From: Allorhizobium borbori
GTDB lineage: Bacteria; Pseudomonadota; Alphaproteobacteria; Rhizobiales; Rhizobiaceae
DNA length: 64,000 nt
Direction: 5' to 3'
Assembly (NCBI RefSeq): GCF_014196535.1
Contig: NZ_JACIDU010000018.1
Coordinates: forward strand, 42,905 to 106,904
Position 1 is the first letter of the stretch; every line of letters starts with the position of its first letter. The translations under genes were made by a program, and so were the position numbers. The notes beneath the pieces were generated by a model. That model did not search any database. It was not told where the DNA came from and saw nothing but the letters and a program-made list of their open reading frames with translations. Below are positions 9,831 to 19,100 of the stretch, piece by piece.

Positions 9831-11498
9831 TCATATGAGAAATGTCACGCCTTCATCCGCCAGCCCGCCGCCGAGTGCGGACACTGTGCCGTCGGCGCGC
9901 CAGCAGGCGGCGCCGGTCATCTCGCCATCGTCGCCAAAGGCGATGGCGTTCATGCCACCTCCGATATGCGCGACGGCTCTGGCATCGTGCCCTCGTAAAC
10001 GCATCGCTTCGACATGATGGGCGAATGCAGGCTCCAGTTCGATATGGCCGCCATCCGTCCACACGCGCGGCGCTTCGACCGCTTCCTGCAGGGACATGCC
10101 GTGATCAATGAGGTTGACGATTGCCTGCATGGCGGAGGGAAAGATGCGCACGGCACCCGGCAGACCGAGTGCGAAGGCAGGCCGGCCCCCTTTCAGCACG
10201 ATCATCGGCGCCATGCTTGTCGGCACGCGCTTGCCCGGCGCGATGGAAAGCGCCTTGCCCGGATGCGGGTCGAAATTGTGCATGTAATTGTTGGGAATAA
10301 TCCCCGTATCGGGCACCATGAAGCGCGCGCCGAACAGACCATTGATCGTATGCGTTGCCGAAACGATATTGCCGTCACGGTCGGAAACGGTCACATGCGT
10401 GGTGTTGTGGCTTTCGTAAGCCGGTAGAGCACTGATGGCGCCGCCAACCTGCCTCAACCGCGCACGGGCTTGCGCCGCATAGGCTTTGGATGTGAACCGG
10501 TCCACCGGAATGTCGACGAAATCGGGATCGCCGGAAGCGGCCCGACGATCCTCGAAGGCAATCCTGATGACCTCGAGAAGAAGATGGATACGCTCGGCAT
10601 TGTCGAACCCCATGCCCGCCAGATCGTAGGCTTCAAGCATGTTGAGCATTTCCGTGACATGGACGCCCGAAGAGGCAGGCGGCGGCGGGCCGACAATTTC
10701 GTGGCCCCTGTAGCTACCTGTTATCGGTGTGCGTCTGACAGGGCGATAGGCCCGCAGATCATCCATGGAAACCTTGCCTTCCGGACCTTGATCGAGAGCC
10801 AGCCTCGCGACAAGCGCAGCGCCAAGTGCGCCTCCATGCAATGCGGAGGCTCCCTGTTTTGCGATCAATCGCAGGCTTTCGGCATAATCGCCCTGAACCA
10901 GCCTGCTGCCTGCGGAAAGCGGAGAGCCACTCGGTAGGTACAGCTTCGAAAGGACGGTATCCTGCAACATATCGGCCGCATGCTGGCCAATTGTGCCGAC
11001 GAGATAGGATGACACGGCAAAGCCGTTCTCGGCATAGCGGATTGCGGGCATGAGGAGGTCGGCGAAAGGGAGCCGTCCGTGGCGCTCATGCAACATGCAC
11101 CAGCCAGCGAGGTTGCCGGGCACCGCAACGGATGCTGCGCCGAACTGGTTTCGCCGCCCGGCTGCCTCGATATAATCCGGGCCGCTGTCTGCCACGGGCG
11201 TGAACATTTCCGGCGTCGCAGCAGCCGGGGCCGACGACAGCATGTCTATAACGAAGTGTTCGCCGCTGCCGAGCCTCACGTGGGAAAGTCCGCCACCGGC
11301 GATGCCGACCATCATCGGCTCCACCACGGTCAGCGCGAACAGGGACGCAACTGCTGCATCGATCGCATTGCCCCCGGCCGCCAGCATTTCATGACCGGCA
11401 GCCGAACCCAGCGGATGGTTCGTCACCACGACGCCGCCCGTACCGCTTGCTGGTCGCTTCCTGCATGTGAAGGGTAAAGGCATTCCGCGCGAACTCAT
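9831..11498 (-). CDS. Gamma-glutamyltransferase family Ntn-hydrolase
   Basis: This 555-residue protein belongs to the gamma-glutamyltranspeptidase family, whose proenzymes cleave themselves before a catalytic threonine. The conserved site is seen at about Thr366 in NTTHVTVSDRDGN, followed by the usual small-subunit sequence (ATHTINGLFG, PTSMAPMIV). The N-terminal motif GGNAIDAAVA is also present. ATG 11498 has GGAGAAG six bases upstream. From this start there is no signal peptide, so the enzyme looks cytoplasmic and acts on imported substrate. It heads the minus-strand operon and is divergent from a TRAP transporter. It could hydrolyse a gamma-glutamyl or other amide compound; relatives with acylase activity exist, so the substrate is open. 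Confidence 0.85.
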   Translation of the reverse strand: MSSRGMPLPFTCRKRPASGTGGVVVTNHPLGSAAGHEMLAAGGNAIDAAVASLFALTVVEPMMVGIAGGGLSHVRLGSGEHFVIDMLSSAPAAATPEMFTPVADSGPDYIEAAGRRNQFGAASVAVPGNLAGWCMLHERHGRLPFADLLMPAIRYAENGFAVSSYLVGTIGQHAADMLQDTVLSKLYLPSGSPLSAGSRLVQGDYAESLRLIAKQGASALHGGALGAALVARLALDQGPEGKVSMDDLRAYRPVRRTPITGSYRGHEIVGPPPPASSGVHVTEMLNMLEAYDLAGMGFDNAERIHLLLEVIRIAFEDRRAASGDPDFVDIPVDRFTSKAYAAQARARLRQVGGAISALPAYESHNTTHVTVSDRDGNIVSATHTINGLFGARFMVPDTGIIPNNYMHNFDPHPGKALSIAPGKRVPTSMAPMIVLKGGRPAFALGLPGAVRIFPSAMQAIVNLIDHGMSLQEAVEAPRVWTDGGHIELEPAFAHHVEAMRLRGHDARAVAHIGGGMNAIAFGDDGEMTGAACWRADGTVSALGGGLADEGVTFLI

Positions 11499-11618
11499 TG
11501 AAGGCTTCTCCATTTGAACACATTGCCCGGAAGCGGTCGCCTTGCATGGGGGCAAGAGGCTCGGCCGTTGAATGTGCGAGTCTAGAATGACGCACGCATG
11601 GCGGAAAGGCAACAAATA

Positions 11619-11663
11619 TGACTGATACAAGGGAAATTATAAACCGAAAACCACATTCAGTCA
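11619..11663. promoter_or_regulatory. Paired inverted TGACTGAT / ATTCAGTCA sites
   Basis: TGACTGATA lies at 11619-11627 and its inverse ATTCAGTCA at 11655-11663, with centres 36 bp apart. The half-site TGACTGAAT also forms the left part of the palindrome before deoR. A weaker copy, TGACCGAAA, is at 11742-11750. The position, about 120 bp or more upstream of ggt, fits an operator for that operon. Binding by the DeoR protein is inference. Confidence 0.45.
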
Positions 11664-11868
11664 TTTAATGTTGGTGATTTGCATTTTTTAATTGTTATAT
11701 TTGGTCAAATTGTGTGCTTTCTGCGTATTTTTTGCCCTGAGTGACCGAAAGGCGAATATTTTCGCATATTATGATTGCCATTCAAAAGCGCTGTGTTACT
11801 GAATAATGGCCATACGAGCATCAGACCGAGCATTGCGGAAGAACTCTCTGGTGTTGGGTGAACAATAA

Positions 11869-11884
11869 TTGACCGAATAGTCAA
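11869..11884. promoter_or_regulatory. Candidate DeoR operator before the TRAP operon
   Basis: TTGACCGAATAGTCAA is a dyad with five-base arms (TTGAC/GTCAA). It contains the half-site TGACCGAAT that is repeated across this island. It lies 100 bp upstream of the TRAP binding-protein start. Confidence 0.45.
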
Positions 11885-11983
11885 ATCGGCAATGAGGGGA
11901 AGCATTTCAGGATTTTCTGAACCGCGGGGCCGCGCTGTGGACGATCGCTGCCACCATCGCCGTGACCATGAATGGAGCAATAC

Positions 11984-12979
11984 ATGACCAGACCCCTATT
12001 TCGAGCCATCTTGACGGTTGCCGGTGTGGCAATGCTTTGGGCATCGCAGGCGGAAGCGCGCAACCTCAAGGTCGGGCATTTCGGTTCTCCGTCGACCCCG
12101 TTTAACGATGGCATCGAGTTTTTTGTGAAGAAGATCGAGGACGTTTCCGGTGGTGAAATCACCGCAACAAACTTCCCCTCGGGCCAGCTCGGCAACGAAG
12201 CGCAGCAGATCGGCGCTCTTCAGGGCGGGCTTCAGGAAATCCTGATTACGTCCTCCACCAACCTGATCAAGTACAATCCCCGTTTCCAGCTTATCGATAT
12301 ACCTTTCGCCTTCGCGGACGATGCGGCGACGGACAGGGTTCTCCTCGGATCGGTCGGCCAGACCATGCTCGATGGCCTGGCAGGCTCCAACATGGTTGGC
12401 CTGACCTTTATCGACAACGGCTTCCGCGACCTGACGAATTCCAAGCATCCGATCACGAAGCTTGGGGATTTCAAGGGGTTGAGCTTCCGCGTTATCGGTG
12501 CGCCAGTGTTCATCGATACCTTCAAGGCGCTTGGCGCCAACCCGGTGCCGATGCCGTTTCCGGAAGTGTACACCGCCCTCGAGACGCACACTGTCGATGG
12601 TCAGGACAATCCGCTCCTGACGGCACGCGACCAGAACTTCTATGAGGTTCAGAAATACCTGACCCATTCCAAGCACGCTTACTCGGCGCTTGTGTTCCTG
12701 ATCAGCGAGCCATTCTGGAAGAGCCTGAACGACAAGGAGCGTCAGCAGATCAAGGAAGCCGCGGACGCCGCCGCTCTCGAAAACCGCAAGTTCATGCGTG
12801 CGGCCGTCGAGCAGGCGCGCACGTTCCTCGCTACGGAAGGAAAGATGGACGTCGTGGAATTCGCGCCGGAAGCGCTTGTTGATATTCACGCTGCCGTCGA
12901 GCCGGTTGTGAAGGGTATGGTCACCGACGCTCTTCGTCCGCTCTACGAAGAAATGCAGGCTGCGGCCAAGGCCAACTAA
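11984..12979 (+). CDS. dctP: TRAP transporter solute-binding protein, DctP family
   Basis: This 331-residue periplasmic receptor has an N-terminal Sec signal (ILTVAGVAMLWASQAEA). It keeps the DctP-family block GLSFRV, whose Arg binds the carboxylate of the ligand, then GANPVPMPFPEVYTALETHTVDGQDNPL. ATG 11984 is preferred over ATG 11972 because GGAG lies seven bases before it. It leads a P-Q-M operon with the two membrane genes that follow. The ligand is probably an organic or sugar acid; the neighbouring hydrolase, dehydrogenases and kinase suggest that its product is the starting compound of the adjacent pathway. Confidence 0.9.
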   Translation: MTRPLFRAILTVAGVAMLWASQAEARNLKVGHFGSPSTPFNDGIEFFVKKIEDVSGGEITATNFPSGQLGNEAQQIGALQGGLQEILITSSTNLIKYNPRFQLIDIPFAFADDAATDRVLLGSVGQTMLDGLAGSNMVGLTFIDNGFRDLTNSKHPITKLGDFKGLSFRVIGAPVFIDTFKALGANPVPMPFPEVYTALETHTVDGQDNPLLTARDQNFYEVQKYLTHSKHAYSALVFLISEPFWKSLNDKERQQIKEAADAAALENRKFMRAAVEQARTFLATEGKMDVVEFAPEALVDIHAAVEPVVKGMVTDALRPLYEEMQAAAKAN

Positions 12980-13041
12980 GGCCGGCTTCTGGGGGCGTCC
13001 GGATCCGGCGTCCCCGTTTCATTCGACACGGGAGTCATCAG

Positions 13042-13551
13042 ATGCGCGCCTTGCGCCTTTGCGAAATATTGCTGGAAGTGATCGTTGCCGCGCTGATGCT
13101 GGCTCTGGTCGTCATGGTTTTCACCAATGTCGTCCTGCGCTTTGCGTTCAGTTCGGGGATTGTGGTGACAGAAGAACTGTCCCGCATCACCTTGAGTCTG
13201 CTTGTCTTTATCGGTTCTGTCCTTGCGCTTATACAGCATGGACACATCGCCATGACAATGATGATCGACCGCTTTTCACCCGGATTGAAGAAGGTCGCGG
13301 TACTCGCTACGGGCGCGATCATGGTCTATTGCAACTGGCTTCTGGCAGATGGGTCCTGGGTGCAGGCAAAGCTGAACTTCAGTTCCAATTATCCCCTCTC
13401 CGGTTTGCCGTCAGAGACGATTTATGTCGTCGCGGCCATTTGTGGCCTGCTCATGACTATCATTATTCTCGCAAGAATGCTGCTCATTCTCGTGGGGCGG
13501 ATGCCTCCGGAGCAGTTCTTCCAGTCCGCTTCGGCCAATCTCGGGGAGTGA
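13042..13551 (+). CDS. dctQ: TRAP transporter small permease, DctQ family
   Basis: This 169-residue inner-membrane protein has four hydrophobic helices and the typical DctQ pattern (LRFAFSSGIVVTEELSRITLSLLVFIGSVLA). It pairs with the large permease to form the transporter, driven by an ion gradient and fed by the binding protein encoded 62 bp upstream. GGGAG precedes ATG 13042. Its stop lies four bases before the TTG of the next gene. Confidence 0.88.
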   Translation: MRALRLCEILLEVIVAALMLALVVMVFTNVVLRFAFSSGIVVTEELSRITLSLLVFIGSVLALIQHGHIAMTMMIDRFSPGLKKVAVLATGAIMVYCNWLLADGSWVQAKLNFSSNYPLSGLPSETIYVVAAICGLLMTIIILARMLLILVGRMPPEQFFQSASANLGE

Positions 13552-13555
13552 AGCC

Positions 13556-14833
13556 TTGACCCTTATCGTCTTTCTCGGCTCGCTCATGGGCTGTATTGCG
13601 CTCGGCGTTCCCATTGCCTGGGCATTGACGGCGTGCGGCGTCGCACTGATGTTCTATCTGGATTTCTTCAACTCCCAGATCGTCGCCCAGAACCTCATCC
13701 TTGGCACCGACAGCTTCATCCTGCTTGCCATCCCTTTCTTCATCCTTGCCGGTGAACTGATGAACAGAGGCGGCCTGTCCCGCCGGATTATCGATGTTGC
13801 CATATCGGGTTTCGGGCACATCCGCGGCGGTCTCGGCTATGTCGGCATCTGTGCGTCGCTGCTGATGGCTTCCCTTTCCGGTTCCGCTATCGCCGACAGT
13901 GCGGCGCTCGCTGCAATCCTGCTGCCGATGATGAAGCAAAGTGGTTATCCGGCCGGTTCTTCCGGTGGTCTCCTCGCCGCAGGTGGCATCATCGCGCCTA
14001 TCGTGCCGCCATCGATTGCGCTTGTGGTGTTCGGCGCGGTCGCAAACATATCGATCAGCGGCCTGTTCATCGCTTCGATCGTTCCCGGCCTGCTGATGGG
14101 GCTTTCCCTTGTGGTGACCTGGTATTTCGTTTCCCGGGGCGGCGACTACAAGCGTCTTGAAAAAAAGCCGCGTGCCGAAACCATGGCGTCGCTGTGGCGG
14201 GCAATCCCGGCGCTTTTTCTGCCTTTCGTGGTGATTGGCGGTCTGAAGGTCGGCATTTTCACGCCGACGGAAGCGGCTGTCATCGCGGCGGTTTATGCAG
14301 CCGCAGTCGGCGCGTTCGTCTATCGTGAACTGGATATGAAAGGCTTTTACGAGGCGCTTGTCGCGTCCGGCAAAACCTCGGCCGTGGTCATGTTCCTCGT
14401 GGGAACATCGATGGTGTCTGCCTGGCTGATCACCGTCGCCAATCTTCCCACCCAGATCGTTTCCTTTCTGTCGCCCTTCATGGATAGTCCGCGCATGCTG
14501 GTGTTCATGATCATCATGCTGTCGCTGCTTCTGGGTACGGCACTCGATTTCACACCCCTCATGCTGATCCTGATGCCGATCATGATTCCCATCTGCAAGA
14601 AGGCCGGCATCGACCTGACCTATTTCGGCGTCGTTTTTACCATTTCTGGCGCGCTGGGAATGCTGACCCCGCCTGTTGGCAACGTGCTGAATGTGGTTGC
14701 GGGCGTCGGCAAGGTTGGACTGGACAAGATCACCTGGGGGGTCATGCCGTTCCTTCTTGCGCAAACGATCGTTCTGCTGCTGCTCGTCGCGTTCCCGGAA
14801 ATTGTGACCGTGCCGCTTTCGTTGATGCGATAA
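13556..14833 (+). CDS. dctM: TRAP transporter large permease, DctM family
   Basis: This 425-residue protein has about twelve hydrophobic segments and DctM signatures, including PFFILAGELMNRGGLSRRI, SGSAIADSAALAAILLPMMKQSGYP and GIIAPIVPPSIALVVFG. It is the ion-coupled translocating subunit. Translation starts at TTG 13556, four bases after the dctQ stop, with GGGGAG inside the dctQ end as ribosome-binding site. It is the last gene of the transporter operon and is followed by a hairpin. Confidence 0.9.
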   Translation: MTLIVFLGSLMGCIALGVPIAWALTACGVALMFYLDFFNSQIVAQNLILGTDSFILLAIPFFILAGELMNRGGLSRRIIDVAISGFGHIRGGLGYVGICASLLMASLSGSAIADSAALAAILLPMMKQSGYPAGSSGGLLAAGGIIAPIVPPSIALVVFGAVANISISGLFIASIVPGLLMGLSLVVTWYFVSRGGDYKRLEKKPRAETMASLWRAIPALFLPFVVIGGLKVGIFTPTEAAVIAAVYAAAVGAFVYRELDMKGFYEALVASGKTSAVVMFLVGTSMVSAWLITVANLPTQIVSFLSPFMDSPRMLVFMIIMLSLLLGTALDFTPLMLILMPIMIPICKKAGIDLTYFGVVFTISGALGMLTPPVGNVLNVVAGVGKVGLDKITWGVMPFLLAQTIVLLLLVAFPEIVTVPLSLMR

Positions 14834-14845
14834 ACGCATGTGACG

Positions 14846-14886
14846 GTCCGCCCCGGTTATGGAAAAAGCCGGGGCGGACTGTCTTT
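14846..14886 (+). terminator. Probable terminator after the TRAP operon
   Basis: An 11-bp perfect stem (GTCCGCCCCGG/CCGGGGCGGAC) with a 12-base loop is followed by TGTCTTTC. The U-tract is short, so termination may be partial. Confidence 0.55.
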
Positions 14887-14916
14887 CGATGGAACTCTTG
14901 TTGCTCGGAACGCAGG

Positions 14917-14945
14917 TTGACTGAATTCGGTCATATCGTTAGCTA
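14917..14945 (+). promoter_or_regulatory. deoR promoter with overlapping operator palindrome
   Basis: TGACTGAATTCGGTCA (14918-14933) is a palindrome with one mismatch, made of TGACTGAAT and TGACCGAAT in inverse order. A -35-like TTGACT (14917) and, 17 bases on, a -10-like TAGCTA (14940) flank it. A repressor bound here would cover the -35 box, which suggests autoregulation by the DeoR protein encoded 40 bp downstream. Confidence 0.5.
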
Positions 14946-14972
14946 TCTCTTGATAAACCTGAAAGCGAGCGA

Positions 14973-15746
14973 ATGCGCCCGAACGAACGCCGTCTGGAAA
15001 TTCTTGCGCTGGTCAATCGCCTTGGTCTGGCAACTGTCGAGGATCTGTCCGAGAAACTGGATGTATCCAGGGAAACTGTCCGTCGCGACCTGACGGCGCT
15101 CGAGGCTGCGGGGACCATCCGCAAATATCACGGCGGCGCTCGGGCATTGGACAACAGATCCGTTCCGGATGACGTTGAAAGCCCGTTCGATCAGCGCATG
15201 ACCCACAATATGGACGGTAAGCGGGCGATCGCGGATGCGGCGAGCCAGCTTTTTCAGCGCGGAGATACCATCTTTATCGATACGGGCAGTACAACGCTGG
15301 CCGTTGCCGAAAGTCTTTCGCACATTCCCTCTCTTCTGGTCATTACCAACTCGCCGAAAATTGCCGCTATCATCGCCGGAAACGGCAGCAGCAAGGTGTT
15401 CCTGATTGGCGGCGCTTATGGCGTGGAACCGGCAGAAAGCCTCGGACCGCTGGCACTCGAACAGATAGCCAAGTTTCGTGCCCAGCACGCTATCCTCACC
15501 GTAGGCGCCATCGATGCGGCGGGGGTCATGAACTTTGATCTGCAGGAGGCGGAGGTTGCCCGGGCCATCATAGACCGCGTGGAGACGGTCACGGTGGTTG
15601 CAGATCATACGAAGTTTGGCCGGCGTGCCGTCTTTGAGGTCGCTCCGCTTTCCCGGATTTCGCGTATCGTCACGGACAGCGTGCCCACCAGAGAAATCAG
15701 CAGCGCCATTGAGGCTGCTGGCGCTTCGCTGATCATAGCAAAGTGA
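14973..15746 (+). CDS. DeoR/GlpR family transcriptional regulator
   Basis: This 257-residue regulator has a DeoR helix-turn-helix at about residues 5-57 (RRLEILALVNRLGLATVEDLSEKLDVSRETVRRDL). A sugar-phosphate sensor domain of the DeoR-C type follows, with motifs IDTGSTT and VADHTKFGR. DeoR repressors usually respond to a phosphorylated sugar or polyol, and an FGGY kinase in the same island could make that effector. It lies on the same strand as the TRAP operon, behind its own promoter. I infer that it represses both divergent operons through the TGACYGAAT sites. Confidence 0.88.
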   Translation: MRPNERRLEILALVNRLGLATVEDLSEKLDVSRETVRRDLTALEAAGTIRKYHGGARALDNRSVPDDVESPFDQRMTHNMDGKRAIADAASQLFQRGDTIFIDTGSTTLAVAESLSHIPSLLVITNSPKIAAIIAGNGSSKVFLIGGAYGVEPAESLGPLALEQIAKFRAQHAILTVGAIDAAGVMNFDLQEAEVARAIIDRVETVTVVADHTKFGRRAVFEVAPLSRISRIVTDSVPTREISSAIEAAGASLIIAK

Positions 15747-16134
15747 AATCCTGAGCCCGCGCCCGTCTTCAGACACGCCCGCGCGAGCTCCATCGCATCG
15801 ATGGGAAACCTTCGGCGTATCTGCTCCCAGGTCAGAAGATTGAAGTCGCTCCCTGCGGCTGCGTTATCAAAGACCGATGACAATGGCCAGGCGCGCGAAG
15901 CCTGGTCGGTTCGGGTCGCGGGGGGCTTTGCCTTGATCGGGAAGGTCGTTGTGCAGTCCGCAACAGTCGTGGACCTTGCTATTTTCTTTCATTGTGCATC
16001 GCAACACGCGAAGACGTCCAGAAGACGTTACTAGAAATTGCGTTGCTAATTCATAATCGATTAACCAAGGGATGTTCTTCTTCAATCAGGTTTGGTTTTG
16101 CGTCCGTTCAAGTCTGTGTTCGAGGAGAAGAACG
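15747..16134. other. Intergenic region before the second autotransporter (388 bp)
   Basis: No convincing gene was found. The last 120 bases are AT-rich and probably hold the autotransporter promoter, but no clear operator was seen. Confidence 0.5.
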
Positions 16135-19100
16135 ATGCGCAAATTCCAGGATTCTGTGCATGATCCGGAAGTCACGCCTGTTGATCCTAACCACGGGGGT
16201 TTTCCCCACACGTTGCCGATCCCGGCCGCGTACACGCGGCTCCTGTCGTCAAGCGCATCCATGCGAGTTCGCCCCGAAGGCGAACCTCTCGTCAGATGGT
16301 ACCATCTGCACCTGCCGCGCGTGGTCTTGCTGGGTTGCCTTATGGCTGGTGCCACATATCCTGCCCTTGCGCAGACAGTCTGGACCGGCGCATCGGGGAA
16401 TGACGACTGGTTTGATGCGGGCAACTGGGACACCTCGACCGTGCCGGATGCTTCCACCTCTGTCGACGTCACGACCGGCAATGCTGTGATTTCCGGCAAC
16501 GCCGCCGAGGGCGACTATATCAACATACAACCCGGCGGTACGCTGACCGTAACCGGGACAGGGTCCACATTCACGACTACGGAAACACGCACCACTGACG
16601 GAACGCTCACGATCGAGGATGGCGGCCTTGTCACCAACAGCAGCGGTGTTGTCGGTGGTGTCGCCACCGTCTCAGGCGCCGATGCTGGCGGCAACGCATC
16701 GACGTGGATCAACAACGATTATTTTGCGGTCGGAGATGGCGGCGCGGGTACCCTGAACATCCTTGATGGCGGCAAGGTTGTCGTCAACACCGATGCGTTT
16801 CTGGGCCAATCGTTCCATGCCGATGCGTTGGTCTCGGGGGTAGGGTCCTCCTGGGAAAATACCGGGCGGCTGACCATCAACAACGGGCGTCTGCGCATTG
16901 AAGGCGGTGGCAGTGTATCGAACTCATTAGGTCTTGTCGGCAGTTCGGATACCGGCGATGTTATCGTGACTGGCCTTGGCTCGACATGGAGCAACGCGGG
17001 ACAATTGACGGTCGGGAGCTATGCTGCGGGCACCATGCGTGTCGAGAATGGCGCTACCGTTACCAGCAATCAAGGCTATGTCGGTGCGAGTGCCGGCATC
17101 AGTGGAAGTGTCACCGTAACGGGAAGCGGCTCCTCTTGGCAGGTGACGGATTTTAACCTCACTCTGGGCAATTACGGGCTCGGTGAGATGACGATCGAAG
17201 ATGGAGCGCGGGTTTTTGCAAACACGGGCGTTTGGCTTGGCATTTCGACTACGGATGCAACAGGAACTCTGAACATCGACGGTACGCCTGGCGCGCGCGG
17301 GGTTCTGGAGACCAGAGGGTTCCGTGGTGGTCTGGGAACAGCGGATGTGACCCTCGATGGAGGCATTGTTCGTGCCATTGCTGACAATGCCTGGTTCTTT
17401 TCCAGCTACGGCACTCAGCAAGTGGCGTTGGGCGCCGGTGGTGGCACATTCGATACGAATGGCCACGATATCGGTATCGCTCCTGTCATCGCCGGGGCTG
17501 GTGGCTTGACCAAGGACGGGGCGGGCACGCTGACCCTGACGGGCGAAAACACCTATACCGGCGGCACCACCATCACCGAAGGCACATTGCAGCTCGGCGA
17601 TGGTGGAACGACGGGTTCGATCCTTGGCGACGTGACCGACAACGGCATCCTGGCCTTCAACCGCTCGGATGTCGTGACATTCGACGGCACCATTGCGGGA
17701 ACGGGGGGCGTCTCCCAGATTGGTACCGGCAAGACCATTCTCTCAACCGACAATTCCTCTCTCACTGGCATCTCGCAGGTCCAGAACGGCATCCTCTCGG
17801 TCAATGGCATTCTCGGCGGTTCGATGGACGTCAGGGGCGGGCGGCTTCAGGGAACCGGACAGGTGGGGGACACGGCCAACTTTGCCGGCGGCGTCATCGC
17901 ACCCGGCAATTCGATTGGCACGCTGACCGTTTCCGGAAATTACATTGGCAATGGTGGAACCCTGGAAATCGAGACGGAACTGGGGGACGACAGTTCCGCC
18001 ACGGACAAGCTGGTCGTCACCGGAGACACGTCGGGCAATACCAATGTCCAGGTCATCAATGTCGGCGGTGTCGGGGCGCAGACGATCGAGGGTATCAAGA
18101 TCATCGATGTCGCCGGCGCATCGGATGGAAGCTTCACGCTTGCGGGCGACTACACGTTCGAGGGCGATCCGGCGGTCGTCGCAGGGGCTTATGCTTATCG
18201 CCTCTATCAGGGCGGGGTCAGCACACCCACCGACGGCGACTGGTATCTGCGTTCGTTTCTGCTGGATTCCGATCCGCCCACGACGCCTCTCTACCAGCCG
18301 GGTGCCCCCGTCTACGAAGTCTATGCAGAAGTATTGCAGAGCTTCAATGCGCTCGACACGCTGCAACAGCGCCTGGGCAACCGCGCGTGGTCTGACAGTG
18401 CGGTTGCCGCGACCACGCCCAGTGGGGACGATGCCGGAAGCGGTCTGTGGGGGCGGATCGTTGGCAGCCATGCCAGCATCGATTCCAAGTCTTCGACAAC
18501 CGCGGCGAGCTATGATGCAGACCTCTGGCAATTGCAGGCGGGGGTTGACGGACGATTCTATTCCGGCGATGCCGGCGATCTGATCGGTGGCATCTCGGCG
18601 CGCTACGGCACCGTTTCGGCCGATGTATCCTCGGTTTTCGGCGATGGTTCGATCAGGAGCACGGGCTACGGCCTGGGTGGATCGATGACCTGGTACGGCA
18701 AGACCGGCTTTTATGTCGATGCCCAGGCGAATACCACCTGGTATGACAGTAACCTTTCCTCCTCCACCTCTGGCACAAGGCTCGTTTCCGGCAATGATGG
18801 TTTCGGCTATTCACTCGGACTGGAAGCAGGACAGCGGATTGCTCTTGTTCCCAACTGGTCCGTGACACCGCAGGCGCAACTGACCTATTCGTCTATCGAC
18901 TATGACGACTTTACCGATGTTTTCGGCAGTGCGGTTTCGCTGGCCGACGCCCGTCAGCTCAAAGGGCGCCTCGGCATTTCCTCCGACTATGAGGAAGGAT
19001 GGACGGACGCCAGCGGCCAGACAAGCAGCATCCATGCCTACGGTATCGCCAATCTCTACTACGATTTCCGCGCCCATTCGAATGTCAGGCTTGCCGGCGT

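Larger units (their letters stand above)
11499..11983. other. Divergent intergenic region of the catabolic island (485 bp)
   Basis: No gene was recognised here. The stretch is AT-richer than its flanks and must hold the promoters of both the ggt operon and the TRAP operon. It contains several copies of the motif TGACYGAAT (annotated separately), which recurs before deoR. Confidence 0.6.

Noticed and set aside
11705..11980. A 91-codon minus-strand ORF between the GGT and TRAP genes
   Set aside because: The codon content is poor, it overlaps the promoter region with the repeated operator motif, and no domain was seen.
13484..14839. A 451-codon open frame rich in Arg, His, Gln and Asp on the minus strand
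   Set aside because: It is the reverse complement of the DctM membrane protein; the hydrophilic composition is the expected mirror of a hydrophobic gene.
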